Source: Acanthamoeba sp. SK_2022b (Eukaryota > Discosea > Longamoebia > Acanthamoebidae). From it: a stretch of 64,000 bases of DNA. The notes under the pieces were generated by a model. It saw only the letters and a list, made by a program, of their open reading frames with translations. It was not told where the DNA came from and did no database searches. Below are positions 11,903 through 21,621 of the stretch, piece after piece; within the stretch, counting starts at the first letter, position 1; each line of letters opens with the position of its first letter. Where the stretch lies: assembly GCA_027943245.1 (NCBI GenBank), contig JANDJZ010000183.1:1-64000 (forward strand), in the 5' to 3' direction. A program made the position numbers and the translations under genes.

Positions 11903-13070
11903 TGTTGTAGTCGATGCCATGGCGCTAATGATGCAGGAGTTGTTGCCGAGCGTCACATGGTGGTCATCGAGTGGGATGTAGTTGGAGAAGAGGTCACACT
12001 TGGCCATCATGTGCAACATCGCCCCTGAATTGAGGTACCAGATGGAGGTACTGTTGTTCATGGCGGTATAGGCAGCACCATCATCATCAACAGTCTGCAG
12101 AATGGGCTTCTCATCTGATTCTGAAGAATGGTCAGATGCGCAGTTGGTGTTGTCTCCACACTTCTTCTTCTTGGGGCAGTTGTTGATGAGATGTCCCTTC
12201 TCACAACAGTACTGGCAGTAGGTAGAGCCAGTTGGATGAGCTGTGGGCTTAGGAGCTGAGCTCCCTTCAGCCCAATGGGGCTCAGATCAACGTTGCTGCT
12301 TGGGACGGCGCTTGTGATCATGTGCAGTGAGCGCCTTGTCAGCAGTGGGTAGAAGACCTTGCTCTTTGAGAGAGATTTTGTCTTCTCATTCTTGAAGCTT
12401 GGCCCTGGCCTGGTGGATGTTGATGGTTGGCCAATTGGAAATGATGGCCTTGGTGATGTCATACTCAGGAGGAAGTCCAGTGAGTGTGATCACAAGGACC
12501 ATCTTCTGGACAATGCATTGGATGATGCCCTGGATGATCTTGCAGTTGTCTTCATCCAGCTCAAGTTCGTCGTTGTCCTCTGTGTGCTGAGCATTGAGGA
12601 GGGAGAGGGCGTCATTGAGCTCACAGTTGATGTTGGGGAAGGCCACCTTGGTGCGCTTGTTGAGTTCACCAAGGTAGGCAGCCACTGACTGACCAGGCTT
12701 CTTCATGGTAGAGAAGAGCTTGGTCATGCCAGTGAGAAAGTGACTGATGCCACTGGTCTTGAGCTCCTTGGTGAGAGTGTTGAGGGCAGCCTTAGGGGTT
12801 GAGACGTGCTTGAAAAGAGGAAGGAGGCTGGGATGGACCAGCGTCTTGATGATGCCAAGCGCCTGCTTGCTCTGGAGGTCAAACTCCAGCTTGTGGGCCT
12901 CAATGGAGTGGTTCAGTGTCAGCGAGCTTGTCAGTGGGATGAACATTGACACTGGTGGCGTAGCCTCCAAGTCCCTTTGACTGAAGGAGACTGAGAACCT
13001 GGGCTTTCCAAATACAGAATTCTCCAGATGATTGGAGAAGAGGAATCTGTGACTTATTCATGACAAGCAT
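11903..13070 (-). pseudogene. copia gag, CCHC knuckle and protease remnant
   Basis: Gag starts at 13070 (MLVMNKSQIPLL, then CIWKAQVLSLLQSKGL), with a frame break near 12,971 into a copia-type gag helical region running to about 12,386. A second frame carries a CCHC knuckle (CQYCCEKGHLINNC, about 12,200) after a stop. The protease box is WYLNSGAMLHM near 12,030, where the family has D-S-G; the catalytic Asp is replaced by Asn. It ends where the internal deletion begins. Confidence 0.85.
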
Positions 13071-13186
13071 GATGGGATGTTCTGGGAGTGCTGAGGATGT
13101 TGCTGGGTAGTGTTATGTGGCAGGTTCAAACAATTAGTCAGTGAGAGAGTGAGAAGTGGTAGCGTTGTTCAGGCTGTATGGGCAGG

Positions 13187-13199
13187 TGGGCCCATAACC
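13187..13199 (-). promoter_or_regulatory. primer-binding site, half-tRNA initiator-Met type
   Basis: The plus strand reads TGGGCCCATAACC immediately inside the 5' LTR. This equals the anticodon stem-loop sequence of eukaryotic initiator tRNA-Met, which primes Drosophila copia as a half tRNA. The position next to the LTR supports this role. Confidence 0.75.
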
Positions 13200-13474
13200 T
13201 ATTGCAGAGCAAGAGTGTGGCTGTGTGGGAGACCTATGTGGTCCAAGATGGCTATGTGTGAAGGTGTACAGTTTATTGTGTAACACGCTAAAGAGTGAAC
13301 AAAGAAACAAAGAATGAATGTCTGTTCCTTAAAAGGAACAGACACAAGAGTGGATTGGAGGGAGGTCATTGACAATGTTGACTCTAGGAGTCTGGCTCCC
13401 AGAATGTCTGGAGGAGTCATGTTGTGCTGCCTGTCACGACCTTTGGCTCTCTGGACTCTGGACTTCGTCCAACA
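13200..13474 (-). repeat. 5' LTR of copia element
   Basis: Aligned without gaps to 10292-10566; about 95.6 percent identical by hand count. The outer bases of the inverted repeat seen in the other LTR have changed here (ACG to ATG, and CGTG to CACA). Confidence 0.93.
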
Positions 13475-13627
13475 TGTTGTTGGTGCTGTGAAGAGGTGTA
13501 GTGATGTGGACGACCAGTATTGACCTCCTCAAATGGGCCACCAGTTTGTGTTGTGTGGAGATGTTTGTGTGAGTGGGTAGAAAGAAGAAAATTGAGAAGC
13601 CAAAGCAAGGCGATGGGTAACACTGTT

Positions 13628-13666
13628 GGATACGGCCATAGTGGCAGCTTAACTTTGCTGTTTGGG
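13628..13666. pseudogene. chimeric 5S rRNA remnant, sense start joined to antisense middle
   Basis: 5S nt 1-13 in sense is followed by GTGG and then CAGCTTAACTTTGCTGTTTGG, which is the complement of about nt 37-58. Lies 84 bp upstream of the intact gene at 13712. Confidence 0.75.
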
Positions 13667-13711
13667 TGGAGATGGAAAGAGGCAAAACAACGGAGATGGA
13701 TTAATGCTGTT

Positions 13712-13831
13712 GGATACGGCCATACTGCGCAGAAAGCACCGCTTCCCATCCGAACAGCGAAGTTAAGCTGCGCCAGGCGGTGTTAGTACTGGGGTGGGCG
13801 ACCACCCGGGAATCCACCGTGCCCGTATCCT
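13712..13831 (+). rRNA. 5S ribosomal RNA gene
   Basis: Full-length 120 nt. The 5' GGATACGGC pairs with the 3' end, but the 3' strand reads GCCCGTATCC with one extra C compared with the 119 nt copy at 62640. A TCCTTTTG run follows as the RNA polymerase III stop. Dispersed, not in a tandem array. Confidence 0.93.
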
Positions 13832-13838
13832 CCTTTTG

Positions 13839-14613
13839 ATCTCGACGATGGCGAGCACTATCTGTGGGAGAGCTACGACGACGGTACCGTCGGTACCCTC
13901 ATCTGCGATGCAACTAGGGGAGCCTCCGCTCGATTGAGCGATCTGTTGTTGACCGACGGCGACATAGGGGAGATCAACGTCGCACTCTACGACGCGCACC
14001 ACTTTGGGCTGTTGGTGAGGGAAATCGAGTGCCTGTGCCTGCCGCGCCAGTACGTGTGAGAAGCGCTTTGAGTTTGACCTGGACTTGGACATCCTGCGGC
14101 CCATGGTGCCCTCCCCTCCTTCTCGGTATCCTCGCCGGTTGACCCAATCGTTTCACACAGGTCAGTTGGATCACTCGTCTGCGTGTCCATGGCACAGACG
14201 CGAATGGAGCCCCTACAAGGCCAAGAGATGCATATTCCACGCCATCAGGTGCGGCGAGCCTGTGCACAGCTGGTGCGTGACATGCGCATCTCTGCTCACC
14301 GCGTGGCGGGAGGCGTGGCCACCAGGTACCGTCTTTGCCCTGCAGGTTGCGGACTACTCGGCGGCCAATCTACCTCAAGGAGATCATCGACCAGTGGGAG
14401 GACCTCAAGGCCGCCTTCCAGAAGCCTTCTTCAAGCTGCGCGACGAGTTCTTTGGCAAGGCGCGCTACCACGAGCTCTACTCGCTGCATGGACGTCGAGG
14501 CTGAGGTGCACGTCCACCTCTTCAATCCTCGGGACAAGGCCTTCCTCGCCTCCGATATCACCAAGCTGGACCAGCTCGCCCGCAACACGCCTGGCGCGGC
14601 CGACGCGTCAGAC
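13839..14613 (+). pseudogene. unrecognised gene fragment between 5S 3'-end repeats
   Basis: CpG-rich, codon-like sequence unlike its surroundings. One frame at 13840-14050 reads LDLDDGEHYLW then TLICDATRGASARL; a GTACGT donor follows at 14050 with a possible acceptor at 14160. Later frames give YLKEIIDQWEDLKAAFQ and AEVHVHLFNPRDKAFL. No start or stop is convincing and the frames do not join cleanly, so this is probably a captured piece of a host gene. Function not recognised. Confidence 0.45.
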
Positions 14614-14616
14614 GCG

Positions 14617-14640
14617 CCACCGTGCCGTATCCTCCTTTTG
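14617..14640 (+). pseudogene. 5S rRNA 3'-end remnant with terminator
   Basis: CCACCGTGCCGTATCCT plus CCTTTTG repeats the end of the gene at 13712 (13814-13838), but lacks its extra C. Confidence 0.8.
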
Positions 14641-14924
14641 CATGTTCTTTTGCACCTAACAACACCATAACCAAGACGACTTATCTTTTGCTACTCTCTC
14701 TGTTGGAACTGATAGGAGTTGAGTTTATTGAGTGAAACTTTGTTTCTCTATGGCCTCCTATCACTACACACTCAAAGCCTTTGGGGCCAGCGCTTGTTAG
14801 TCTTAAGCAGACAACACGTAGCGGGTGAAGACCCACGCATCAAGCAAGCTCTCCTCCGTGTCCCATCGTTTCACCTTTTCCACGGGCTCGCTCGGCAGCT
14901 GCAATGGACACAAAGCATGTAAAC
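14641..14924. other. spacer, nothing recognised
   Basis: No coding exon seen. It probably includes the 3' untranslated region of the minus-strand gene ending at 14925. Confidence 0.5.
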
Positions 14925-15263
14925 TCAGCCGTCGACCATCGCGCTGGAGCAGATCGGAACGGATGGTGGACGAACCTCGAGCACACGCGTGACACAGCCC
15001 AGAGGCTTGGCCATCACGTCATGGAGGACCGAGTCGGGAAGGACCGTGGCTTGGCCGCCTTGAGCAGCCGCGAGGATGTGCGGGTTCTTGCGAATGGCGT
15101 CGATGACGAGCGAGTAGAGCGGGTGGGGGTCCTTGGCCCCCTTGGAGTCGACGGGGGCGTCGACACCAGCCGTCACCCTCCCACACTTGACCATGAGCTC
15201 GTAGATCGGCTGGTAGTGATCTTCCAGCATCCACCGCTTCAGCTCGAACCGACACGAACGGTC

Positions 15264-15342
<79 letters not shown>

Positions 15343-16301
15343 GTGTGAGTGAGTTTTGTGTTGTCACAATGTGCCAGCCAATGAACGGCGAGGATGACGC
15401 ACGAGATCTGGGCGTCGCTGATTACGGAGTCGAAGAGAAGGAACTGGTGAGCGCTCTGGAAGAACGGCTTGCCCTCCAGCTGCAGGTAGTCGGCTGCCGA
15501 CCAGGTGATGAAAGCGAACCACTCGAACTCCTCCGCAGCCTCCTTCCACTTGATGTCGTCACGTCTCGTGGTCGGGTCCACTTCGTCCTCGTCTTCGTCT
15601 TCATCCTCGTCTTCGTCCTCTTCCTCGTCCTTCTCCTCGTCCTTCTCCTCGTCCTTCTCCTCTTCCTTCACCTCTTCCTTCTCCTCTTCCTTCTGCTGCT
15701 CATCGCTGCCTTCGGTCTCCTGCTTCTGGTCCTCATCACCCTTATCACCATCATCCTCACCTTCATCTTTGTCTTCATTATCTTCTACAAACTCCTTCTC
15801 GATACCCTCCGTCATCCCAAGTACCATCATTTGCTTGCGCGCGTTGCAGGCTTGGATGTGCTTGACCACTTCATCCACCTGCGCGCCCCAAAGCAAGGCA
15901 TGTCCGCATGGTGAGTCAAGCACGTAGCGGCAACACAGTGGTGGGTGGAGGCCACCTTGGCTTGGTACGTCAAGCAGCCGGCAAGGTCGGGCGAGAGGAT
16001 GAGGCCGAGGCCAAACACCCCGAAGCCGCCCATGCCGTAGGTGCCCAAGTAAGTCGAGGCGATGAACAGCTGTCGGCCCACCACCCGGTTCAATGGACAC
16101 CCCAGCTCCCTGCGGCCATTGGTTAATAAAAAAATAAAATAAAATAAAATACAGAAATAGAGGAAAGTACCTGTAGCTTGGTGGGCGGTCCCGCACTTCA
16201 GAGGGGTTCCAGCTCCATTTGGAGGACTCCTCCGGGTAGAAGGCAGCCTCGCGAAACTCGAGGATCAGTTTGGTCGGCGTGTCCGGGTCGGTGTCCGTCA
16301 T
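14925..16301 (-). CDS. uncharacterised protein with long Glu/Asp/Lys tract
   Basis: Starts MTDTDPDTPTKLILEF at 16301. Intron 1 has a GTACTT donor near 16,170 and an acceptor just before ELGCPLNRVV near 16,107. The next exon encodes a Gly-rich hydrophobic stretch (YGMGGFGVFGLGLILS), and a short intron ends before VDEVVKHIQACNARKQ near 15,892. Then comes an acidic Glu/Lys/Asp tract (about 15,580-15,790) and DIKWKEAAEEFEWFAF. The last intron contains a (CA)n tract on the coding strand (15266-15347). The final exon ends VPICSSAMVDG-stop. No family was recognised. The hydrophobic stretch could be membrane-associated, but that is a guess. Confidence 0.65.
15266..15347. repeat. (TG)n microsatellite with a short (CG) island
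   Basis: Sits in the last intron of the acidic-protein gene. TGTGCGCGCGCGTGTG interrupts the run. Confidence 0.95.
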
Positions 16302-16888
16302 ACACAGCTTTCAAGCTCAGCGCTGTCTTCGCGTTTTCTGCTGGCATGTTTTTCCCGCACAATTTTGAGGCAGCTCGGTGAAGGCTCGATGCCGACTGAA
16401 GTGAAGCTTTGCGGTCTGTTGTTTTTCCAATGGGCGTGTGGCACAACCATGTTGGTGCGCTGGGTGGAGGCATACTTGCACAAGCCAGCCATGACTTAAA
16501 AGGGGTTGGGGTGGGTTCAGCAATGCCCAACTATGCTGTGCAAGCAGCCATATATACTGTGCAAGATGGTCATCTACATGACCACTTTGGTTTCCTTGGC
16601 TGGCTGTCATGCTTACCAGTCCAGAAGCTGAGGGCTACCAGCACCATTTCCCACTGCCCTCCCACACATCTTCTCTGACACTAGAATGCAGACTGCAAGT
16701 GCTGAGATCACACACCACTGCTCTGCCATTCCAAAGCTGCTCCTTTCCAAGATCAGCCTCCCCCTTGACACCAACACCATTGCCTGCCTGGCTGATGAGT
16801 GCATGCAGCCCACCCAACCCAATCAGGGCAAGAAAACTGCACTTTGGTCTGTGGAAAGTCTGTGGAGTGCTTGGTGAGGAACAAGAGG
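16302..16888. other. CpG-poor spacer with dispersed repeat
   Basis: No gene recognised. Bases 16800-16885 match, in inverted orientation, part of 9992-10180. Confidence 0.5.
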
Positions 16889-16916
16889 GGATATAGTGGC
16901 AGCTTAACTTTGCTGT
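16889..16916. pseudogene. chimeric 5S remnant
   Basis: GGATA followed by TAGTGGCAGCTTAACTTTGC, the same sense/antisense fusion as at 13628 and again 84 bp upstream of an intact 5S gene. Confidence 0.7.
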
Positions 16917-16972
16917 CATTGGATGGTGGTGATGATGATGACAACAAAGGAGATGGACAGCGTAGAGATGTT

Positions 16973-17092
16973 GGATACGGCCATACTGCGCAGAAAGCAC
17001 CGCTTCCCATCCGAACAGCGAAGTTAAGCTGCGCCAGGCGGTGTTAGTACTGGGGTGGGCGACCACCCGGGAATCCACCGTGCCCGTATCCT
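16973..17092 (+). rRNA. 5S ribosomal RNA gene
   Basis: 120 nt, the same as the gene at 13712 including the extra C near the 3' end. Preceded by GATGTT and followed by CCTCTTTTGG. Confidence 0.93.
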
Positions 17093-17288
17093 CCTCTTTT
17101 GGCTCTTGCAATGCTGCTTGGTGCTACGTGGCACCTCCTTCCTTGCCTGCACGCAGCCTATCTCATGGTCTCTGATATGGGTGGTTGTTTATCTTTTGTT
17201 TATCTTTGCTCTCCCACATCCTCCCTTAGGCGTGAGGAGAATATGTTGTTAGGTCCCAGTCAAAAGTTAAAAAATGTAACACGTTGCG

Positions 17289-18242
17289 CTACTGCTGTTT
17301 GCCAAAGTTGAGGCGGGGCTGGGTCAGTTCACGCTTCCTCTTGCCCGTTCCGGCAGGGTCCTTGGCTTTCTTGCTGGCCGCGGTGCCCTTCTTGCTCGAT
17401 GAAGCTGATGAGGCCATCTTGGCCGCCGCTGTCCTACTGCCCGCGTTCTCCTTGCCTCGAAGCGGCGGCTGGTCCACGACAGGAGGAGTCGATTCTCGAG
17501 GTCGGCCAGCCAGACGCACCGACACCGCTCCGCTCTCCGATCGCACCGACGTGAAGCTGAACGCCGACGCCGGCGCCGCCATCGTCGCTCCGGCGGGCTC
17601 CTCCCTTCGTTCCAGCGTCGATGTAGGCTTGGCCTTGCCTGCCTTCTTGGCGCTGGTCGCGGCTTCGGTCGATGGCCGAGCGCGGGCCCTCTTCTTCGCG
17701 GGCTGGGGCGACGTGTTGTCGACCTCCTCCTCCTCCTCCTCGACCGCCTCGTCCTCCTCTTCAGCCCGAGCCGGCCGCAGGTTGAGCGTGAACCGGTGTT
17801 GCTCCTCGTCCGGCTGGTCTTGCTGCTGTGTCTGGTCGTCGGGCTTCTCGATGGCCGCGAGTTGCTTGCGCTCCTCCTCGAACGATTCCTGGCGTTCTTC
17901 GAGCAGGTCCAGCAGCTTGTCGACAAGCTTCAGGCTGCGCTGCATCTCCGCCATCTTCACCGCGATGTTGAGCGACCTGCAGGGAGAGACAGACACTCGA
18001 CATGTCAACGTCGCGCGCTTGTGGATTGTTGAGGGAGGAGGGGGGGGGGTTAACGAAGCGGTACTTGGGGAAGTAGAGCAGGGTGGCGTAGTCCCACGCT
18101 CGAGCGGCCTCGCCCCTCTTCAAGGCGATGCGCATCATCTTCAGCAGGTGCGCGTCGGCCAACAGCAGGTCGTCCACCACGTCGTTCTGTCGTGGGTGAG
18201 GAAACGCGAGGTAGTGATCGGAGTCAGACAGAAGCGTGAAGG

Positions 18243-18322
<80 letters not shown>

Positions 18323-20324
18323 GTGCCTTGTTGTCAAAGGGCATGTTGTAGCCCTGCTGATTGGCCCACTTTTTGTGCTGCACGACGGCCTGGTGGCGCA
18401 GGTACACCTCCTCCACGTACGCCTCATCGCCATCCGATTTGTCCTGTTGATGCCTTCAGTCAGCGCACACGCACACGCACACAGACACGCACACGCACAC
18501 GCACACGCACACGCACACACACATGATGTGACAGGGTTTACCTGGAGGGCGTCCAGCTGGGGGTTGAAGGCGACGGGGATTGGATGCTTCATGAGGCCGA
18601 ACGTGGCTGGCTGGCCATCGGCCCCGCGGATGGGCACGCCGCGCACCTCCTCGTAGTCAACCGACGTGATCCACCAGTCGCTGGCGCCGTGCTCCTTGGC
18701 CGCGTTCTTAAAGTCGAGCACGGTGGTCCACTGCCAGCCAAACTGGCGGGTGAGCCCGCGGAGCACGTTGTTCGAGTCCTTCGCCAACACCATGCCTCGC
18801 CACGAGAAGCCCAACCACGCCAGCGTCGTTGCCGCACCGAGACCTATTAATTCAAATCAATTCTATAAATTAGGACCTTAAAATGCATAACATAAATAAA
18901 AATAAAAATGAATGAATGCTTAGAGATGGTGCAACTAGTGTACCGAGGGAAATGGTGGCCTCGCATTCCTCGGTGTCGATGTTGTAGAGGCGCAGCTCGA
19001 GATTCTGGCGATCGAACACGGCCGGCGTGCGGTGGTAGACGACGGCCAGATGGTGCTTGTAGCCGGCCATGGTGACCACAGGCCCGGGCAGGGCCACCAC
19101 CGCTCGCTGCACCGCGCGCTCCGAGTAGACGCGCAGGTACTGCTTGCTCGTCGCCGCCGCGGCCCAGTTCGCTCCGATCGCCACGGCCTGTCGAGATGAC
19201 GTGAGATCGCACGCACGCACACACGCACATACACACGCGCGATTGGCGCATGTGTGTACCGTAATGTCTTCGTCGCTGGGCATGTTGACCACCCAGTGGG
19301 GAAGGGAGTCGTTGGGGTCGTGCATCAGCTTGTCGCACGGCCGAAAGAAGAGGCTCGACAGCGACACGGGTTGCGCCGGATTCCGCTTCGAGCCAAACAC
19401 CGCCTTACCGCCGGTGATGGCCTGCGGGCGGATCGCCAACGCATGTTTGGGGGGGGGGCACGCAGAGGTCAGGCCACTCTGTCTCCAACTGCGCGCGCGT
19501 GCGCGTGTGGTGGGTCCGTACGGCCATGGTGAAGTTGAGCGTGTTGGGGAACTTGAAGCCGGCAAAGTCGCCCCGGTTGTAGAACTCGACGTGGACCTCG
19601 GCTTCCTGCCACTCGAGCACGTAGACCAGGCCCTCGTGCGTCCACGCTGTCCGCCGTTTGTCGCTTCTGTCAGTGGAAGCTCCGCATAGGGGGGGGGGAG
19701 AGAGAGAGAGAAAGATCATGCCCCGTTACAACTGGAGGGCCGTACCGAGCCAATGCCAGGACTGGGAGACGTCGCCGCTGTTGGGCTGGAAGGCCGGCTG
19801 GGTCGCCGCGTAGCTGTCCTCGTCCCACTCGACCCGGTCGGCCTTCTGCAGCTGGGCCTCCGCCGCGTCCATGTCCCCGGCGGCTTTCGTTGTCGACGCT
19901 GGCACCACGGCGCTCGTCGTCGTCGTCGTTGTAGTGGTGAGCGACGGCACCACTGCCTTGGCCAGCGCCGCCGAGCTCGTCGCGTCCCACGAGCAAAACT
20001 TGCCCTCCTCGGACAGCTGTCCAATGACCATTTGCGTGTGTCAGTGCAGTGAGGGAGGGGAAGGAGGAGCGCGGAGAGCCTACCAGGGCAATCTGTGTGC
20101 CGGCGGGACTCCACGACATGGAGGTGATGGCCGTGTGGTGGCTCAGGCTGTTGACGATCGCGCGGGCGACCATGTCCCAAATGAGGACCGCGCGCTCGCC
20201 CTTGCCGCCCGCAGCTGCAGCGTGCTTGCCGTCGGGTGACCAGCGGAACGAGCGTGCCGGATACTGGTGGCGGCCGATTCGGTGGCGACATCAAGTAAGC
20301 CAAGGGCCACTTCGCAATTGCGGC

Positions 20325-20389
<65 letters not shown>

Positions 20390-21476
20390 TGTGTGTGACT
20401 GCACGCACGTTTGCCAGGAGCGGCTTGGCGGCGGTCCACACGTTGCGGTCGACGAGGAGCAGGTCGGTCTCGGTGGTCACGGCCAGCTGTGTGCCTTTGG
20501 ATGGGCCATTTCATAAGGAAACACAACGTGAGCTTACCCCGCGTTTTCAAACCTGTTTCGAAATTGATTTCGTGAGTGGGTACCGGTAGGGCTCCACTCG
20601 ATAAAGGTGGCCCGCGGAGCGACGTGCAGGAGGATCGAGTTGCCCTGGGCGAGGTTCCACAGGCGCGCGGTGCCGTCAGCCCCGACCGAGGCCTGGAACA
20701 CAGCACAGCACATACATCAGCTGTTCTGCACCAACGACTACGCGTGCATGTGGCTGGTGCCATGATGGGCAGCGCTTACGAGAAACTCTCCCTTGGGATC
20801 GTAGGACAGGCACACTACGGCGCCGGTGTGGCCAGTCAGGCAGCTCACGTCCAACGGGTCGGCGAGACCAGCTACGGAGATCATGCCCGACCTACGCAAC
20901 GAGGCGATGCCCCACGCTGGCGGTCAGCACTCACACATTCCAATGTGCTGAACACACAAGCGGAACACGTACTCGGTGGCGGCAGCGATGCGTTGGCCGT
21001 CGGGACTGCGCGCGAGGCAGAGCACGGGCGAGCCCAGCTCCATCATGGCGGGCGCGGCGCTGGCGGGAGACGTGGCGGCGTGCACTTCCAAAGCGCCCAC
21101 CATGCCCGTCTGCGTGCCGAACATCACTCGCTTGTTGCTTGTGGCGGCACCTGCCGCCTGCTGGGAATCATCGCCCAGGAGCTGCAGGCACGTCACATTA
21201 CCCTGGCTCTCGCCGCCAGGGCTCAAGGCGACAGGATGCGAATTCAATGGGAACCATCTCTGAATCGTAGAGGCACCGCCGCACGTGACCACGCAACTAT
21301 ACGGCGATGTGAAAACGCATTGACGATTTTAGAGATTACGTAAAGAGATGAATTGGATGAATTTGGGGCGGGTACTCGGGGTCAATGTAGAGGACGCTGG
21401 AGGGCTGGGGCGAATGAGGAGCCCTACGCCATAAAAGGGAAGAAGATGGCGGTGGTCCAGGCTTGGAGGCCTCCAT
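17289..21476 (-). CDS. WDHD1: WDHD1/CTF4/AND-1 replisome adaptor
   Basis: Links the CMG helicase to DNA polymerase alpha at replication forks. ATG at 21476 (MEASKPGPPPSSS). The first intron joins YIDP to VTCGGASTIQRW, which aligns with the first WD40 repeat of the family. WD repeats continue to about 19,700. The central CTF4 domain is clear: AVVALPGPVVTMAGYKHHLA near 19,080, LAWLGFSWRGMVLAKDS near 18,790 and SDWWITSVDYEEVRGVP near 18,650. A helical region follows (LLLADAHLLKMMRIAL, then MAEMQRSLKLVDKLLDLLEE), then a charged Lys/Ala/Ser tail with basic clusters that could be nuclear localisation signals, ending LNFGKQQ-stop. It shares its upstream region with the divergent gene at 21622. Confidence 0.88.
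18244..18320. repeat. (TG)n microsatellite in a WDHD1 intron
   Basis: Read as (CA)n on the coding strand, between the exon ending MPFDNKA and the exon starting NDVVDDLLL. Confidence 0.95.
18465..18523. repeat. (ACGCAC)n repeat in a WDHD1 intron
   Basis: A hexamer-like CA/CG mix in the next upstream intron, before the DKSDGDEAYVEEVY exon. Confidence 0.9.
20326..20398. repeat. (TG)n microsatellite in a WDHD1 intron
   Basis: Lies in the WD40-coding part, upstream of a possible ANVWTAAKPLL-coding exon. Confidence 0.95.
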
Positions 21477-21517
21477 CTTGTGTTATGTTATCTTCTGTCG
21501 TTCGTTACTAATGGCTC

Positions 21518-21530
21518 TTTCGCGCCAAAA
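21518..21530. promoter_or_regulatory. E2F-type site in the WDHD1/F-box gene divergent promoter
   Basis: TTTCGCGCCAAAA matches the palindromic E2F/DP consensus. It lies 42 bp upstream of the WDHD1 start codon and 92 bp upstream of the divergent gene's ATG. WDHD1 is a typical S-phase gene, so the site is plausible; binding is inferred. Confidence 0.6.
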
Positions 21531-21621
21531 CGTCAATTGGCTGCTTTGCATTCTCTCTAGCGACACGGAAACTATTCCAATCATGTATATGGCTGAGGTT
21601 GTGTGAACAAGCTCGGGCGGA

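Larger units (their letters stand above)
10292..13474 (-). mobile_element. complete but decayed Ty1/copia LTR retrotransposon with 5 bp target duplication
   Basis: A 3183 bp element on the minus strand, flanked by TGTTG at 10287-10291 and 13475-13479. Its two 275 bp LTRs have no length difference and 12 substitutions. Minus-strand order: 5' LTR (13200-13474), primer-binding site (13187-13199), gag with a CCHC knuckle, protease, then reverse transcriptase and RNase H ending just before the 3' LTR. Integrase and the N-terminal part of the RT are missing at about 11,880-11,900, so the element is shorter than autonomous copia elements (around 5 kb) and cannot be autonomous. A weak purine tract (minus strand GAGTGAGGGG) adjoins the 3' LTR. 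Confidence 0.93.

Noticed and set aside
15505..15927. Poly-Ser frame
   Set aside because: Antisense translation of the Glu/Asp/Lys tract in the minus-strand gene.
17284..18351. 355-codon plus-strand frame rich in Ser/Ala
   Set aside because: Complement of the WDHD1 C-terminal exons, ending in a (TG)n tract.
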